Origin: an uncultured Clostridia bacterium
GTDB taxonomy: Bacteria > Bacillota > Clostridia > Christensenellales > UBA1242
Reading direction: 5' to 3'
Length of the DNA: 64,000 bases
Assembly: GCA_947629745.1 (NCBI GenBank)
Contig: CANREZ010000002.1
Coordinates: 64,210-128,209 of the forward strand
Shown here: positions 36,301 through 44,233 of the stretch, in pieces
How the letters are laid out: every line of letters begins with the position of its first letter
How positions within the stretch are numbered: position 1 is the stretch's first letter
The notes under the pieces: model-generated
Database searches by the model: none
The model's input: the letters and a program-made list of their open reading frames with translations, nothing else
Told to the model about the DNA's origin: nothing
Position numbers and translations under genes: made by a program

Positions 36301-37853
36301 CAACTAATACTAAGTTTAGCGGCAACTACGCATATTCGGGCAGTGCAATATTCGCTAATAATAGCTCGAATACAACTATCAATCTTACTAACTGCGAATT
36401 CACTAATAATAGCTCCAAGGTCGATGGTGGAGCGTTAGTCAATCGTGGCACGGTCAATATGACAGCTTGCACATTCCGGGATAATACTTCGGGCTCAACC
36501 GGTGGTGCTATATGTAATACCGATGGCGGAGTGATGTATCTAGTCGACTGTGTGATAGAGAATAATACATCAAAGTACGGCGGTGGACTATTCCTCAATG
36601 GATATGTGGATCTGTCTTCCTGCAAACTATCGGGCAACGTCGGAGACTTTGGTGGATCAATTTATCTAAACGCAGCCAATGATTCTAGAGCCGCAACATT
36701 ATTCGAGGGCACCGAAGTGCTCGCAAATTCCAACGATGATACTGTAGCGATATACATCAATCGTGGTGTGATGAATCTAAGGGGCTGCAAGGTCGAGACT
36801 CGTGGCACATCCTATGGAATATATGCCGCTAGTGGGAAGCTGAATATCTATGGCGCACATAATTTTAATAAAACAGCATACGCTGCAACCATTCTTGACA
36901 CCAGTATGTACATAAATACTGATGAGGAGAATAACGCTGCTAGTATCAAGATACTAACCTCAATGCCAGATATAAGGAAGCTAGAAATTAGCGTGGATGC
37001 GATAGAGGATGAGAAGGCTATAATCCTCACTGATTTTGACATAACCGAGTCCGATATATCTAGGATGTCAGCAAAATATGCGACACTTCAGGTATTCGGT
37101 GGCAGGAGGATCGAACTAGGTGAAATTTCGGTCACTGTGACATATATCGTAGACGGAGTGGAGACCACATCGACTTATGCTAGTGGATATGAATTGACGC
37201 TAGATAGCACATATAGTACTGTAGGGAAATACATCAAGTCCTGGACTATTGGGAATAAAGAATACGCAAGTGGCACGGTGTTTACCCTATCGGGGGATAT
37301 CACAGCCCGAGCAAATGTAGCCGATATGTACAAGATCACATACCGTAGAGGAAGTGATGTGAGTAACAAAGTGTATGTGATACCGGGAAGTACATTTAAC
37401 CTACCTAATATGACGTTCGATGGAGCAAAAGTGATCTGCTGGGCGCATAGGGGGGGGACATATTTGCCTAATTCCTCAATTATAGCAACAGGGGATATGA
37501 CATTCAATGCAATGCTCAATAACTCTATTGCAGTATCCGTCACAGTCAATGGTGAGAATTCCGAGACAATATACGCTAACTATAGCGAGCAGCTAACACT
37601 CGAGGACTTGATAGATATGTATCCTGATCTATTTAGTCATATGGCTCTAGATAAATTCGAGGTCAATGGCGTGGCATATGACGGGAAATATCTGACAATT
37701 ACTGAGTCTCAGAATATTAATATTCTGGCGCACGAAGTGGCAAAGCCTGTAAATATAGTGATGATCATAGCAATTGCGGGTGCCGCATTACTCGTGCTGA
37801 GCGCAGTAATTGGTGTGGTCGTAGTCAAAGCAAAAGCAAAGAAACAAAAGTAA
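33375..37853 (+). CDS. M60-type (enhancin/mucinase-like) surface metalloprotease
   Basis: A 1492-residue surface protein. It has a signal segment (residues ~8-30), then a discoidin/F5-8C-like carbohydrate-binding domain (~65-200: NPLSYAFDRNWSTFWKS ... IEFVDVNRAHSWNIEAYEI). The M60 peptidase follows, with zinc motif HELGH at 551-555. Residues ~840-1230 are a beta-helix with repeated NNSS..GGAL and GGAI units, as in pectate-lyase-like or PMP-type proteins. Then come two or three beta domains, a membrane segment near 1463-1485 and a basic KAKAKKQK tail that anchors it. M60 proteins cleave mucin-type glycoproteins, which fits a gut habitat. A run of eight G at 37450-37457 (codons 1359-1361) is in frame. 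Loss or gain of one G stops translation within about a dozen codons, before the anchor. Confidence 0.85.
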   Translation: MNKSILRKMIFALIAMFAVVVGAYGVHLVSGTTLFAASNDSDITATVLDSNSRYLDAQYIDIHSLSSEQITNYSNSGGSKESNPLSYAFDRNWSTFWKSDQANNVNDFHNVLQIDFDASYTIDRILYQAENYSDGRGYPNEFIVYAKQGTEYVKVGTCKSKPTVKMVMFTLPNAVDTDSIKIEFVDVNRAHSWNIEAYEIIILSPETNDTRDIMNLFSDYAMYHVNSNYRTVQDIVNLETRLASNPHFEQMQELTTRAKSILGNEICFDYRREFGTDTNSVNVLSRHGAVKDYANRTLKMVWMSTDRQSTGIYAKPGEEITVYVTAEDDDPLPRLYFSQHWGTWRGWLGSVALNRGKNVFKALDYYTNFTQFFDDTSVMPGGPIYLANPYTPDDQSSNVKVYIEGGHLFPQYKLGQNEGRYLAELHEYVEDMNANPNEIMNVTELVSDRFIFTVRASVADEVYNNPNSDASPSKNFDYWDPYLKKVLEFEGISFDPNDPHYDERANYINCNIRLMQKFGWAYAYPEHVGIQVDWEGAALYATTSVGWGFTHELGHMIDISERTVSECSNNMMSQYIEVAVDKNTPRGSFANIRQYLIPDGSDVNLWNKDASNFLVWWLIECHWPGYWGKVENMYRYENFDIKPLGMTGTEKQIYFTSLVTGVDMSYYFDRWGYALENHTEGEGKEAHAVYESFTIEGASEAFKEKMNEAVAAGKISRTVAPKLWYFDENQYWIQTSGQNLNCYTGSIQPKILSAYKSSAGNTIEISSPVSNNPAHLGYEVIEGTGADKHVIGFTNSDYFVDTNTYASNYTPIYSVVGYDRNLNTSKASLGVALGTTDAVCRLGDVTYPSLGAAIAAASDNSTIYLLKNVADVNVVVDKNITITPVDTLRGVVTISKITGKDLFIVNDNITLSILGTDKCRVEIRSAKSVKEGALINVLGSCKLDYCNVMDNYTTSNTLGGAIFIRNAGRRFVQLEATNTKFSGNYAYSGSAIFANNSSNTTINLTNCEFTNNSSKVDGGALVNRGTVNMTACTFRDNTSGSTGGAICNTDGGVMYLVDCVIENNTSKYGGGLFLNGYVDLSSCKLSGNVGDFGGSIYLNAANDSRAATLFEGTEVLANSNDDTVAIYINRGVMNLRGCKVETRGTSYGIYAASGKLNIYGAHNFNKTAYAATILDTSMYINTDEENNAASIKILTSMPDIRKLEISVDAIEDEKAIILTDFDITESDISRMSAKYATLQVFGGRRIELGEISVTVTYIVDGVETTSTYASGYELTLDSTYSTVGKYIKSWTIGNKEYASGTVFTLSGDITARANVADMYKITYRRGSDVSNKVYVIPGSTFNLPNMTFDGAKVICWAHRGGTYLPNSSIIATGDMTFNAMLNNSIAVSVTVNGENSETIYANYSEQLTLEDLIDMYPDLFSHMALDKFEVNGVAYDGKYLTITESQNINILAHEVAKPVNIVMIIAIAGAALLVLSAVIGVVVVKAKAKKQK

Positions 37854-37879
37854 GTGGAGAGCATCCACTTATTTTTTTG
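37852..37879 (+). terminator. Terminator of the M60 gene
   Basis: AAGTGGA and TCCACTT pair and seven T follow. The stem begins at the stop codon. Confidence 0.85.
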
Positions 37880-37912
37880 CATCAAAAAAGATTTCTTCGC
37901 ATATGCATATAT

Positions 37913-38869
37913 ATGAGAGAAATTGAGGTTTTGGAGAGAATTTTCCCGCTTATATCAGGCTCTCCTATGGTAAAGATAAGTTGTACATTTAGGGGTCGAG
38001 ATATTAGCATTTTTGCCAAGTGCGAGTGGTATTCTCTTAGCGGGAGCATCAAGGATAGAGCAGCGTATTTTATCCTGCATGAGGCACTGGAATCTGGAGC
38101 GTTATCCGAAGGGCAGCCAATTGTGGAATCCACTAGTGGGAATATGGGGATATCGCTTGCAGCAATGTCTCGTATATTAGGCCACGAGATGACTATCGTG
38201 ATGGCTAGGACTATGAGCCAGGAGCGAATGACTCTTGCTAAAATGTATGGGGCAAAGCTAATCTTAGTAGACAACCTAAATGATGCTGTGGATATGTGTG
38301 CTAGACTGGAGAGTGAGGGATATTTCTGGCCAAAGCAATTTGAAAATAGCGCAAACTCTGATGCACACTACTTAGTCACCGCTACCGAGATTGACCAAGT
38401 GCTAGGGGAGAGGGTAAAAAATATTGCAGTGGGCGTCGGCACTAGTGGCACACTTGCAGGACTGTCTAGATATTATGGCAGTCGTGGAGTGAAGATCGTG
38501 GCAATCGAGCCGGATAGTGCAAGGGTGTTATCCAGATGCGTTCCTGGCTCACATCAATTGCAAGGGCTGAATGGAAGTTTCGTGCCAGAGATATTCCGTG
38601 GTGTGCATGTGGACGAAATATTATCTATCAAGGATAGTGACGCCATACGCATGGCACAACGTGTTTGCCAAGAATTAGGATTGGGAGTCGGCATATCCAG
38701 CGGAGCAAATATTCTAGGCGCCATACTAGTGGGAGATGGCAGTGTGACAGTGCTTCCTGATGACAACAAGAAATATATATCCACTGCACTATCAAGCAAG
38801 GTATCATCCGCACTGGTGGATGAGATAAAATTGACTGGAATCGAGTGGGTAGGAAAAGATAAAAATTAG
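37913..38869 (+). CDS. cysK: Cysteine synthase-like PLP enzyme
   Basis: A 318-residue fold-type II PLP enzyme, probably O-acetylserine sulfhydrylase. The PLP lysine is in SGSIKDRAA, the substrate loop is ESTSGNMGIS (usually TSGNTGI), and the glycine-rich phosphate-binding loop is VGTSGTLAG. The ISSGANILGA segment is also typical. It would use the O-acetylserine made by the acetyltransferase at 1.4 kb. The start at 37913 leaves little leader after the preceding terminator and has no clear ribosome site. The family also includes cystathionine beta-synthases and diaminopropionate-type enzymes, so the exact substrate is not certain. Confidence 0.78.
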   Translation: MREIEVLERIFPLISGSPMVKISCTFRGRDISIFAKCEWYSLSGSIKDRAAYFILHEALESGALSEGQPIVESTSGNMGISLAAMSRILGHEMTIVMARTMSQERMTLAKMYGAKLILVDNLNDAVDMCARLESEGYFWPKQFENSANSDAHYLVTATEIDQVLGERVKNIAVGVGTSGTLAGLSRYYGSRGVKIVAIEPDSARVLSRCVPGSHQLQGLNGSFVPEIFRGVHVDEILSIKDSDAIRMAQRVCQELGLGVGISSGANILGAILVGDGSVTVLPDDNKKYISTALSSKVSSALVDEIKLTGIEWVGKDKN

Positions 38870-38879
38870 TGCAAAGTGT

Positions 38880-38908
38880 TTGGAATAATTTTTCCTGTGG
38901 TGTATAAT
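38880..38908 (+). promoter_or_regulatory. Consensus promoter of the YwaF gene
   Basis: TTGGAA, a 17-base spacer and TATAAT (38903-38908) precede CAGGAGA and the ATG at 38933. Confidence 0.8.
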
Positions 38909-38932
38909 GAAAATGCTTTACAGGAGACAATT

Positions 38933-39649
38933 ATGGAACCACAATTATACGGGTGGCAGCACCTTACATTCCTTGCCCTATTAGTAGTCGTAGGGGGGGG
39001 ACTGATAATTCTTTCTCACTTCTTCATTAAGACTGAGAAACAAAAAATGATTTTCCTAAAATGCGTAGCAGCGTTCCTATTCGTGTGGATCATTATCAAT
39101 AGGATATCCATTGCAATTAGGTTCAACGACCCTGCTATGTTCATTCCTAATTCCTATTGCGGCATGACAAGCCTAGTGCTATCTATCATGGTGCTATTAG
39201 GTAACAAAAATAACATCACTTATCACTTCTTATGGTACATGGGATTCTTTGGTGGTCTTGCTACCATGCTATATCCAGATTTCTTGGGGCAGAATCCATC
39301 GTTCTTCTACATCCCAACTATTTCTGGCATGATGCATCACGGAGTATTGCTGCTACTATGTATCCTCATGGTCCAGCACAAATGGTTTAGCCCAGATATC
39401 AGACGTTGGTGGGTGTTCCCAGCAGGTCTTGGCATATATGTGTTATTTGGACTATTCTGCATGGATATATTTGGTTGGGGATCATCCATGGAGATCAATT
39501 CTAGCCTAATCTCCGGTACGCCGCTCAATTGGTGGTTTGTGCTACTAGTCGGCAGTGCAATACTATTCATAGTATTACTATTCATCGAATGGCTAAGGTG
39601 CAGGAAATCCGGCAAGAAATTATTCAATTTTAAGCGTAAAGAAAAATAA
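38933..39649 (+). CDS. YwaF-family membrane protein (TIGR02206-type)
   Basis: A 238-residue protein with about seven membrane segments, matching the YwaF family by its N-terminal GWQHLTFL and the later MHHGVLLLL and NWWFVLLVG segments. The family has no settled function. The start at 38933 follows CAGGAGA. Codons 21-23 lie in a run of eight G (38993-39000) in the first membrane segment. Gain or loss of one G gives a stop within about a dozen codons, so the gene is a candidate on/off switch. It is currently in frame. The N-terminal domain of the ABC protein at 41.8 kb appears related to it. Confidence 0.75.
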   Translation: MEPQLYGWQHLTFLALLVVVGGGLIILSHFFIKTEKQKMIFLKCVAAFLFVWIIINRISIAIRFNDPAMFIPNSYCGMTSLVLSIMVLLGNKNNITYHFLWYMGFFGGLATMLYPDFLGQNPSFFYIPTISGMMHHGVLLLLCILMVQHKWFSPDIRRWWVFPAGLGIYVLFGLFCMDIFGWGSSMEINSSLISGTPLNWWFVLLVGSAILFIVLLFIEWLRCRKSGKKLFNFKRKEK

Positions 39650-39652
39650 ATT

Positions 39653-39680
39653 ATAGGGGTCAGCTAGACCCCTATTTTTA
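39653..39680 (+). terminator. Terminator between convergent genes
   Basis: ATAGGGGTC and GACCCCTAT pair around AGCTA and a T run follows. Confidence 0.8.
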
Positions 39681-40943
39681 TCACATAATAGCAAGTGTCG
39701 GGTTGATGAAGAATATCATATCCTCCACAAATAGCATGGAGCATATTACTAGTATTATGCATATGATAGGAAGCATCGCTTGCCTACTTTTGCCTCGGAA
39801 TATAAATATGAGTGAGAGCAGTAGTAGAATGCTACCTACTAGTCCTATCTGATACAGGCTAGATAGATAGGCATTGTGAGGGGATGAGGGGACTTGTGGG
39901 ATATATCCCGCGCCAAGCCCTGCGCCAAAGAATAGTTGTAGTGGGTTATTTAATAGATATTTTGCAGTCTCCATCCATAGTGAGAACCGGCCTGTGAATA
40001 TCACATCCATCACACTTGCCGCGTCATGCGCACCCGATATATTTGAGACAAACCTTGACACATACACCGTGATTATCCCAGGCTTTGCTATGAGTATTAT
40101 CCCGCATATTAGTAGGAATACAAGTAGTGTTAATAGTGCCGAACGTGGAGCAATAATCATTCTGCCGATGAATATCACTACTAATAGTAGGATGAGTATT
40201 ACTAGGAACGCTTTGGATAGGGTAAATGCCCCACATAGACCAACTAATATGAATGCAATGACATAGACCATGCAACGCTTGTGGGATAAGATGTTGTAGC
40301 CAGTGAATGCTAGGGATATCTCGCATATCATGGCAAAGATATTTGGATTGGGGGTGAGTGCGCAAAATCTATCCCCACTAGATGTGTACATGATAGGGCA
40401 GTGAGAAATATTAAGACCGGGGATGAAATATAGCATAGATATTATGCTAGAAGTGATTATGCCAAGGGCGAGATAATTTGCACATTTCTCCAGTCTAAAA
40501 GTGTGCCCATCGCATGAGAAAGCAAGAAGTAGGATAAATAATATGATAAATAGTGATATCTTCACAAATTTGCTAAAATTGTATGGCCCGATAGGCAATA
40601 TCATATATAGGAAGAATAGCGATATAATTATAGTGCTTGGCACACTTAGCTTAATAGATCTAAATGATAGTGAGAAGAATTTAATAAAGAAAATGACTAC
40701 ACAGGCCACATAGAGGATGATGCTGATATTGCTATTTATCATGCAGTAGGGCAGACAAAATAATATTAAGCAAAACCCATCATCTTTTGGGCTAAAAATT
40801 ACTGCAAGCGCTAGATAGGGAAATAGGATATATGTTGTGATGGGGAAAATATAGCACATAGCAGAGAGTATGCATATTGCTGCAATATGCACAATTATCC
40901 CATATTTGACGAAAAAATTTTTTAGTCTATCCATGTACCACAA
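39681..40943 (-). CDS. O-antigen ligase/polymerase-like membrane protein
   Basis: A 420-residue protein with about eleven to twelve membrane segments. The long loop near residues 310-360 holds TGRFSLWMETAKYLLNNPLQLFFGAGLG and SPHNAYLSSLYQIG. This matches the Wzy_C/O-antigen ligase loop with its G.G...HN pattern. It would polymerise or ligate surface glycan outside the membrane. It may start at 40934 (MDRL). No clear ribosome site is seen. It lies among other envelope genes but not in a recognisable polysaccharide cluster. Confidence 0.7.
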   Translation of the reverse strand: MWYMDRLKNFFVKYGIIVHIAAICILSAMCYIFPITTYILFPYLALAVIFSPKDDGFCLILFCLPYCMINSNISIILYVACVVIFFIKFFSLSFRSIKLSVPSTIIISLFFLYMILPIGPYNFSKFVKISLFIILFILLLAFSCDGHTFRLEKCANYLALGIITSSIISMLYFIPGLNISHCPIMYTSSGDRFCALTPNPNIFAMICEISLAFTGYNILSHKRCMVYVIAFILVGLCGAFTLSKAFLVILILLLVVIFIGRMIIAPRSALLTLLVFLLICGIILIAKPGIITVYVSRFVSNISGAHDAASVMDVIFTGRFSLWMETAKYLLNNPLQLFFGAGLGAGYIPQVPSSPHNAYLSSLYQIGLVGSILLLLSLIFIFRGKSRQAMLPIICIILVICSMLFVEDMIFFINPTLAIM

Positions 40944-41067
40944 ACTATGCTATTTAGTATGCAAGACGCCATACTTTCGCTACATGGATTATTGCCCAAT
41001 ACTAGTATCTCTAAAAGAATAAGTAGGCAAAGTGACGATAAATATTTACTAAAGTTATTTATTAAGT

Positions 41068-41118
41068 ACAATCCCCTCAGATTTCATACGCAATCAGCTC
41101 CCCGAACTTGTGGGCGCC
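41068..41118 (-). repeat. Short remnant of the CCCCTCAG/CAGCTCCCC repeat
   Basis: AATCCCCTCAG, a small hairpin-like middle and CAGCTCCCC, then GGGCGCC. The core matches the repeat copies near 2.8, 3.0 and 5.2 kb but lacks their other parts. Confidence 0.5.
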
Positions 41119-41150
41119 TAAAATTAGTTAAAATAAGAATAATATTTGTC

Positions 41151-41187
41151 AAAAAGAAAAGACTACCATTGTGGTAGTCTTTTCTTA
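41151..41187 (-). terminator. Terminator of the LSP-repeat gene
   Basis: AAAAGACTACCA and TGGTAGTCTTTT pair, with T runs on both strands. It overlaps the end of the minus-strand gene. Confidence 0.8.
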
Positions 41188-41442
41188 TCTATCGCGATCA
41201 TCTTCATCAAGTATTCTATTCATTGCGGCTAATATCTCGGGGGAGAGGTCGGATGTTTTATCCCTAAGTGCCTCGTCTATTTCGGCGAGTTGCTCAGGTG
41301 ATAGCGTGTGATACTCGTCACCCTCCAATATCCTATCCATTTCGGCTATTGTATCAGGGCTAAGATCACTGTTTTGTGTACCCTGTGGCATATGTATTCT
41401 TGAAGTGCTCGAATGTGAAGTTGTAGGTCTACTCATATCCAT
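41185..41442 (-). CDS. Small acidic protein with three LSP-AEMDRIL repeats
   Basis: An 85-residue acidic protein. After a Ser/Thr-rich ~25-residue start it has three helical units: LSPDTIAEMDRILEGDE, LSPEQLAEIDEALRDKT and LSPEILAAMNRILDEDD. They are spaced about 20 residues apart. No family is recognised. The repeats look like short helical linear motifs that could bind a partner. GAGGAG precedes the ATG and a good terminator follows, so it is probably a real, separately expressed gene. Confidence 0.6.
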   Translation of the reverse strand: MDMSRPTTSHSSTSRIHMPQGTQNSDLSPDTIAEMDRILEGDEYHTLSPEQLAEIDEALRDKTSDLSPEILAAMNRILDEDDRDR

Positions 41443-41604
41443 TTCTCCTCATATATAAAATTATACCAAAAATAGCGCCATTTGTCAATATTTACATGTA
41501 TATTGCTAGTATAACAGGAGACAAGCAAAAGTAGCAAGTTTTTGCATAAAATTGAGTGTAAAATTTTTACAAATCTTGGGGTCTAATAAATGTAGTGATT
41601 ATAT

Positions 41605-41634
41605 TTGGAGATTTTTGTCGAATGGTGTTACAAT
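41605..41634 (+). promoter_or_regulatory. Promoter and long leader of the YwaF-ABC operon
   Basis: TTGGAG, an 18-base spacer and TACAAT (41629-41634) give a leader of about 110 bases. The leader holds small stems CCC-GCTTT-GGG and GCC-CTAA-GGC before the ribosome site TGGAGA at 41742. Nothing else is seen in the 41443-41752 gap. Confidence 0.5.
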
Positions 41635-41752
41635 ATACTAGTCCCGCTTTGGGGTAACATAAAAATTTAAATAATAAATTATAACGATAAATTGCCCTAA
41701 GGCTAAAAGATTTTATTGACCAAAAAATAAAATTTGTAAAAATGGAGACACT

Positions 41753-44188
41753 ATGTTACTACTACAATATTTACTGATGAGTGGTATATTTGTTGCACTA
41801 GTAGCGACATATTTTTTGTTGAAAAAATTTCACAAACTAAATAAGTGGTACTTTAGGAGTATTGCACTAGTAATTGCTGCATTCTTCACATTCCGCTACA
41901 TGATGGGCAGAGACCAGATACAATATATCTACAAGCTCACAGGTGGACCGTTTGGCGATAACATGGGCCTAAATGCTCTAGCGCTTATCTCCAATTGGTT
42001 TTTCTACTCAGCAGTGTTACTAGTCGCAGTAGAGCCGTTCTTCAAGAATAAGACGGCAAAGAATATAATTAAACTCTTTGTCCTGCCAGTAGCCATATTT
42101 AGTTTTTGTGTCATAAAATGGCAATCAATCGGCGTTGTAGGGCAGAGTGCCTATGATGCTTTCTCATATAGAGCTGTGTTCCTTAGCATTGAGGTCGCGG
42201 GAGTGCTCGCGTATAGCTTCGTGTCATGGTTTAACGAACCATTTAAGCTAGGCAAAAAAGACGCACTAAGATTGCTCTATATCATCCCAATGCTACTTGC
42301 TACTATGCCGACCTACATGATCTCAGGATTATTTGGTTATGCAAATCTTAGCACGAGCATAAAGAATCTATCTTACTATCACAGGTTACTTCTATATATT
42401 GGATTCCTGCTGCCGGTGATACTATATGCATTCTTGCACAAAAAAGATTATGATACTAAGAAATTAGCCCTAGTCTACATATGTCTTGGCACGATGATAT
42501 CCTTTACCCTTGACTACAAATTCGTGGATATCACCCACATCACGAGCCTGCCACTGCATCTGTGCAACACGGCAATGTATCTCATGCCACTGTGCCTAAT
42601 ATTCAATATGAAGAGATTATTCTACTTCACATTATTTATCAACGTGTTAGGAGCGTTCCTAGCAATGGCTGTGCCAAACTACGACGCTGCGACAAATATC
42701 CTAGCGCCAAATCTTGTGAAGTTCTTCCTCAATCACTACATAGCGTTCTTCATGCCATTCCTGTTTGTGGCACTGGGTATGTTCGAGCGGCCGAAGCTAA
42801 AGCAATTCATCTACTCCATGGTAGCCTTCATGGTCTACTTCGTGCTAATACTATTCATCAATGCATGGTTCTCAAATTACGGCTCAGTCGATTATTTCTA
42901 TCTAAATACCGACTATATTGCAGAGAAATTGGGTGTTTGGGCGGAGAGTACTAGGAAATTCGTTTGGACGTTCAATATAAACGAGCTTAGTTTCACATTC
43001 TATCCGCTATATCAATTCCTATACTTCATAGTATACTGTTTCCTAGGGCTTGGGATGTGGTTCCTGTATGCATATTGTTTCTCAGTCGCGGACTTCTACA
43101 AAGATATGTTCGCAAGGAAGAAGCAAATCAAACTCGACCAACTCGCCTTAGAGGTAAAACTTGCAGGAAAATCAAAGGAGGAGCCAATGAATAAAGATGG
43201 CGAAAACATCATCGCGCTAAAAGGTTTTTCGAAGAAATACGCGTCTAGTAAGACTTATGCAGTAAAGGATGCGAATCTCGAAATTTACGGCGGCGAAATA
43301 TTCGGATTCCTAGGGCCAAACGGCGCAGGCAAGAGCACTATCATTAAGAGTATGGTGGGCATCCAGCCTATCACCGAGGGCGCTATCGAGATATGTGGAT
43401 ACGACGTCAATACTCAGCCTGTGCAGGCCAAGAGGGTAGTTGGCTTCGTGCCGGATCACTATGCTCTATATGAGAAATTAACTGGCAGAGAATATATCAA
43501 TTACATTGCAGATCTCTATGACGTGAGCATCGAGGATAGGACTAAGGCTATTGACAAATACGTGAAATTATTCGAACTAGAAGGCGCGTTTGATAATCAA
43601 ATGAAGACCTATTCTCATGGAATGAAGCAAAAGATTGCTATCATGGCAGCTCTTGTGCACAATCCAAGAGTTTGGATATTGGACGAGCCGTTGACCGGTC
43701 TCGACCCAAATAGCATATTCCAGGTAAAGGAATGTATGAAAGCGCACGCCAAGGCTGGCAACATTGTCTTCTTCTCAAGTCATATCATCGACGTGGTGGA
43801 GCGTATCTGTGACCGAATTGCTATTATCAAGAAAGGCAATATCCTCACTTGTAGGAAAGTGTCGGATATAGAAAAGGAATGTTCTCTTGAGGAATTTTAC
43901 CTAAAGACTATTGGCGAGCAAGACTTGATCGAAACTATGGCAAACGCAAATGAGGAGACGAAGTCAAACGAGGCAAATAGCGCTAAACAATCTACCAAGC
44001 CTAAGAAAGTAAAATCCGATAAGAAAGTATCTGCAAAGCAAACTAAATCGGCTAAATCAGCCGAGCAAAGTGCTGAGGGGAAAATTACTAAATCTCAAAA
44101 ACAAAAGTCTAAAGCGCCAGCAAAGAAAAAGACTGGCACTAAAGCAAAGAAAACTGCAGAGAAAAAACAAACTAAAGCAGCAAAATAA
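41753..44188 (+). CDS. YwaF-like membrane domain fused to ABC ATPase with Lys/Ala tail
   Basis: An 811-residue fusion. Residues 1-~445 hold about twelve membrane segments. The second half of this part (LPLHLCNTAMYLMPLCLIF onwards) resembles YwaF-family proteins. Residues ~485-720 are a complete ABC ATPase, with Walker A GPNGAGKST near 521, signature YSHGMKQK, Walker B VWILDEPLTGLD and the H-loop His in SSHIID. The last ~85 residues are rich in Lys, Ala, Ser and Thr, like a histone-type tail. The next gene encodes an ABC-2-type permease 45 bases on, so this ATPase probably energises it. A membrane domain fused in front of an ATPase with a separate permease is unusual. The substrate is unknown. 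Confidence 0.72.
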   Translation: MLLLQYLLMSGIFVALVATYFLLKKFHKLNKWYFRSIALVIAAFFTFRYMMGRDQIQYIYKLTGGPFGDNMGLNALALISNWFFYSAVLLVAVEPFFKNKTAKNIIKLFVLPVAIFSFCVIKWQSIGVVGQSAYDAFSYRAVFLSIEVAGVLAYSFVSWFNEPFKLGKKDALRLLYIIPMLLATMPTYMISGLFGYANLSTSIKNLSYYHRLLLYIGFLLPVILYAFLHKKDYDTKKLALVYICLGTMISFTLDYKFVDITHITSLPLHLCNTAMYLMPLCLIFNMKRLFYFTLFINVLGAFLAMAVPNYDAATNILAPNLVKFFLNHYIAFFMPFLFVALGMFERPKLKQFIYSMVAFMVYFVLILFINAWFSNYGSVDYFYLNTDYIAEKLGVWAESTRKFVWTFNINELSFTFYPLYQFLYFIVYCFLGLGMWFLYAYCFSVADFYKDMFARKKQIKLDQLALEVKLAGKSKEEPMNKDGENIIALKGFSKKYASSKTYAVKDANLEIYGGEIFGFLGPNGAGKSTIIKSMVGIQPITEGAIEICGYDVNTQPVQAKRVVGFVPDHYALYEKLTGREYINYIADLYDVSIEDRTKAIDKYVKLFELEGAFDNQMKTYSHGMKQKIAIMAALVHNPRVWILDEPLTGLDPNSIFQVKECMKAHAKAGNIVFFSSHIIDVVERICDRIAIIKKGNILTCRKVSDIEKECSLEEFYLKTIGEQDLIETMANANEETKSNEANSAKQSTKPKKVKSDKKVSAKQTKSAKSAEQSAEGKITKSQKQKSKAPAKKKTGTKAKKTAEKKQTKAAK

Positions 44189-44233
44189 ACTACAAAACTT
44201 TGCAAACAAAAATAAACTAAAAAGGAGGGGCAA

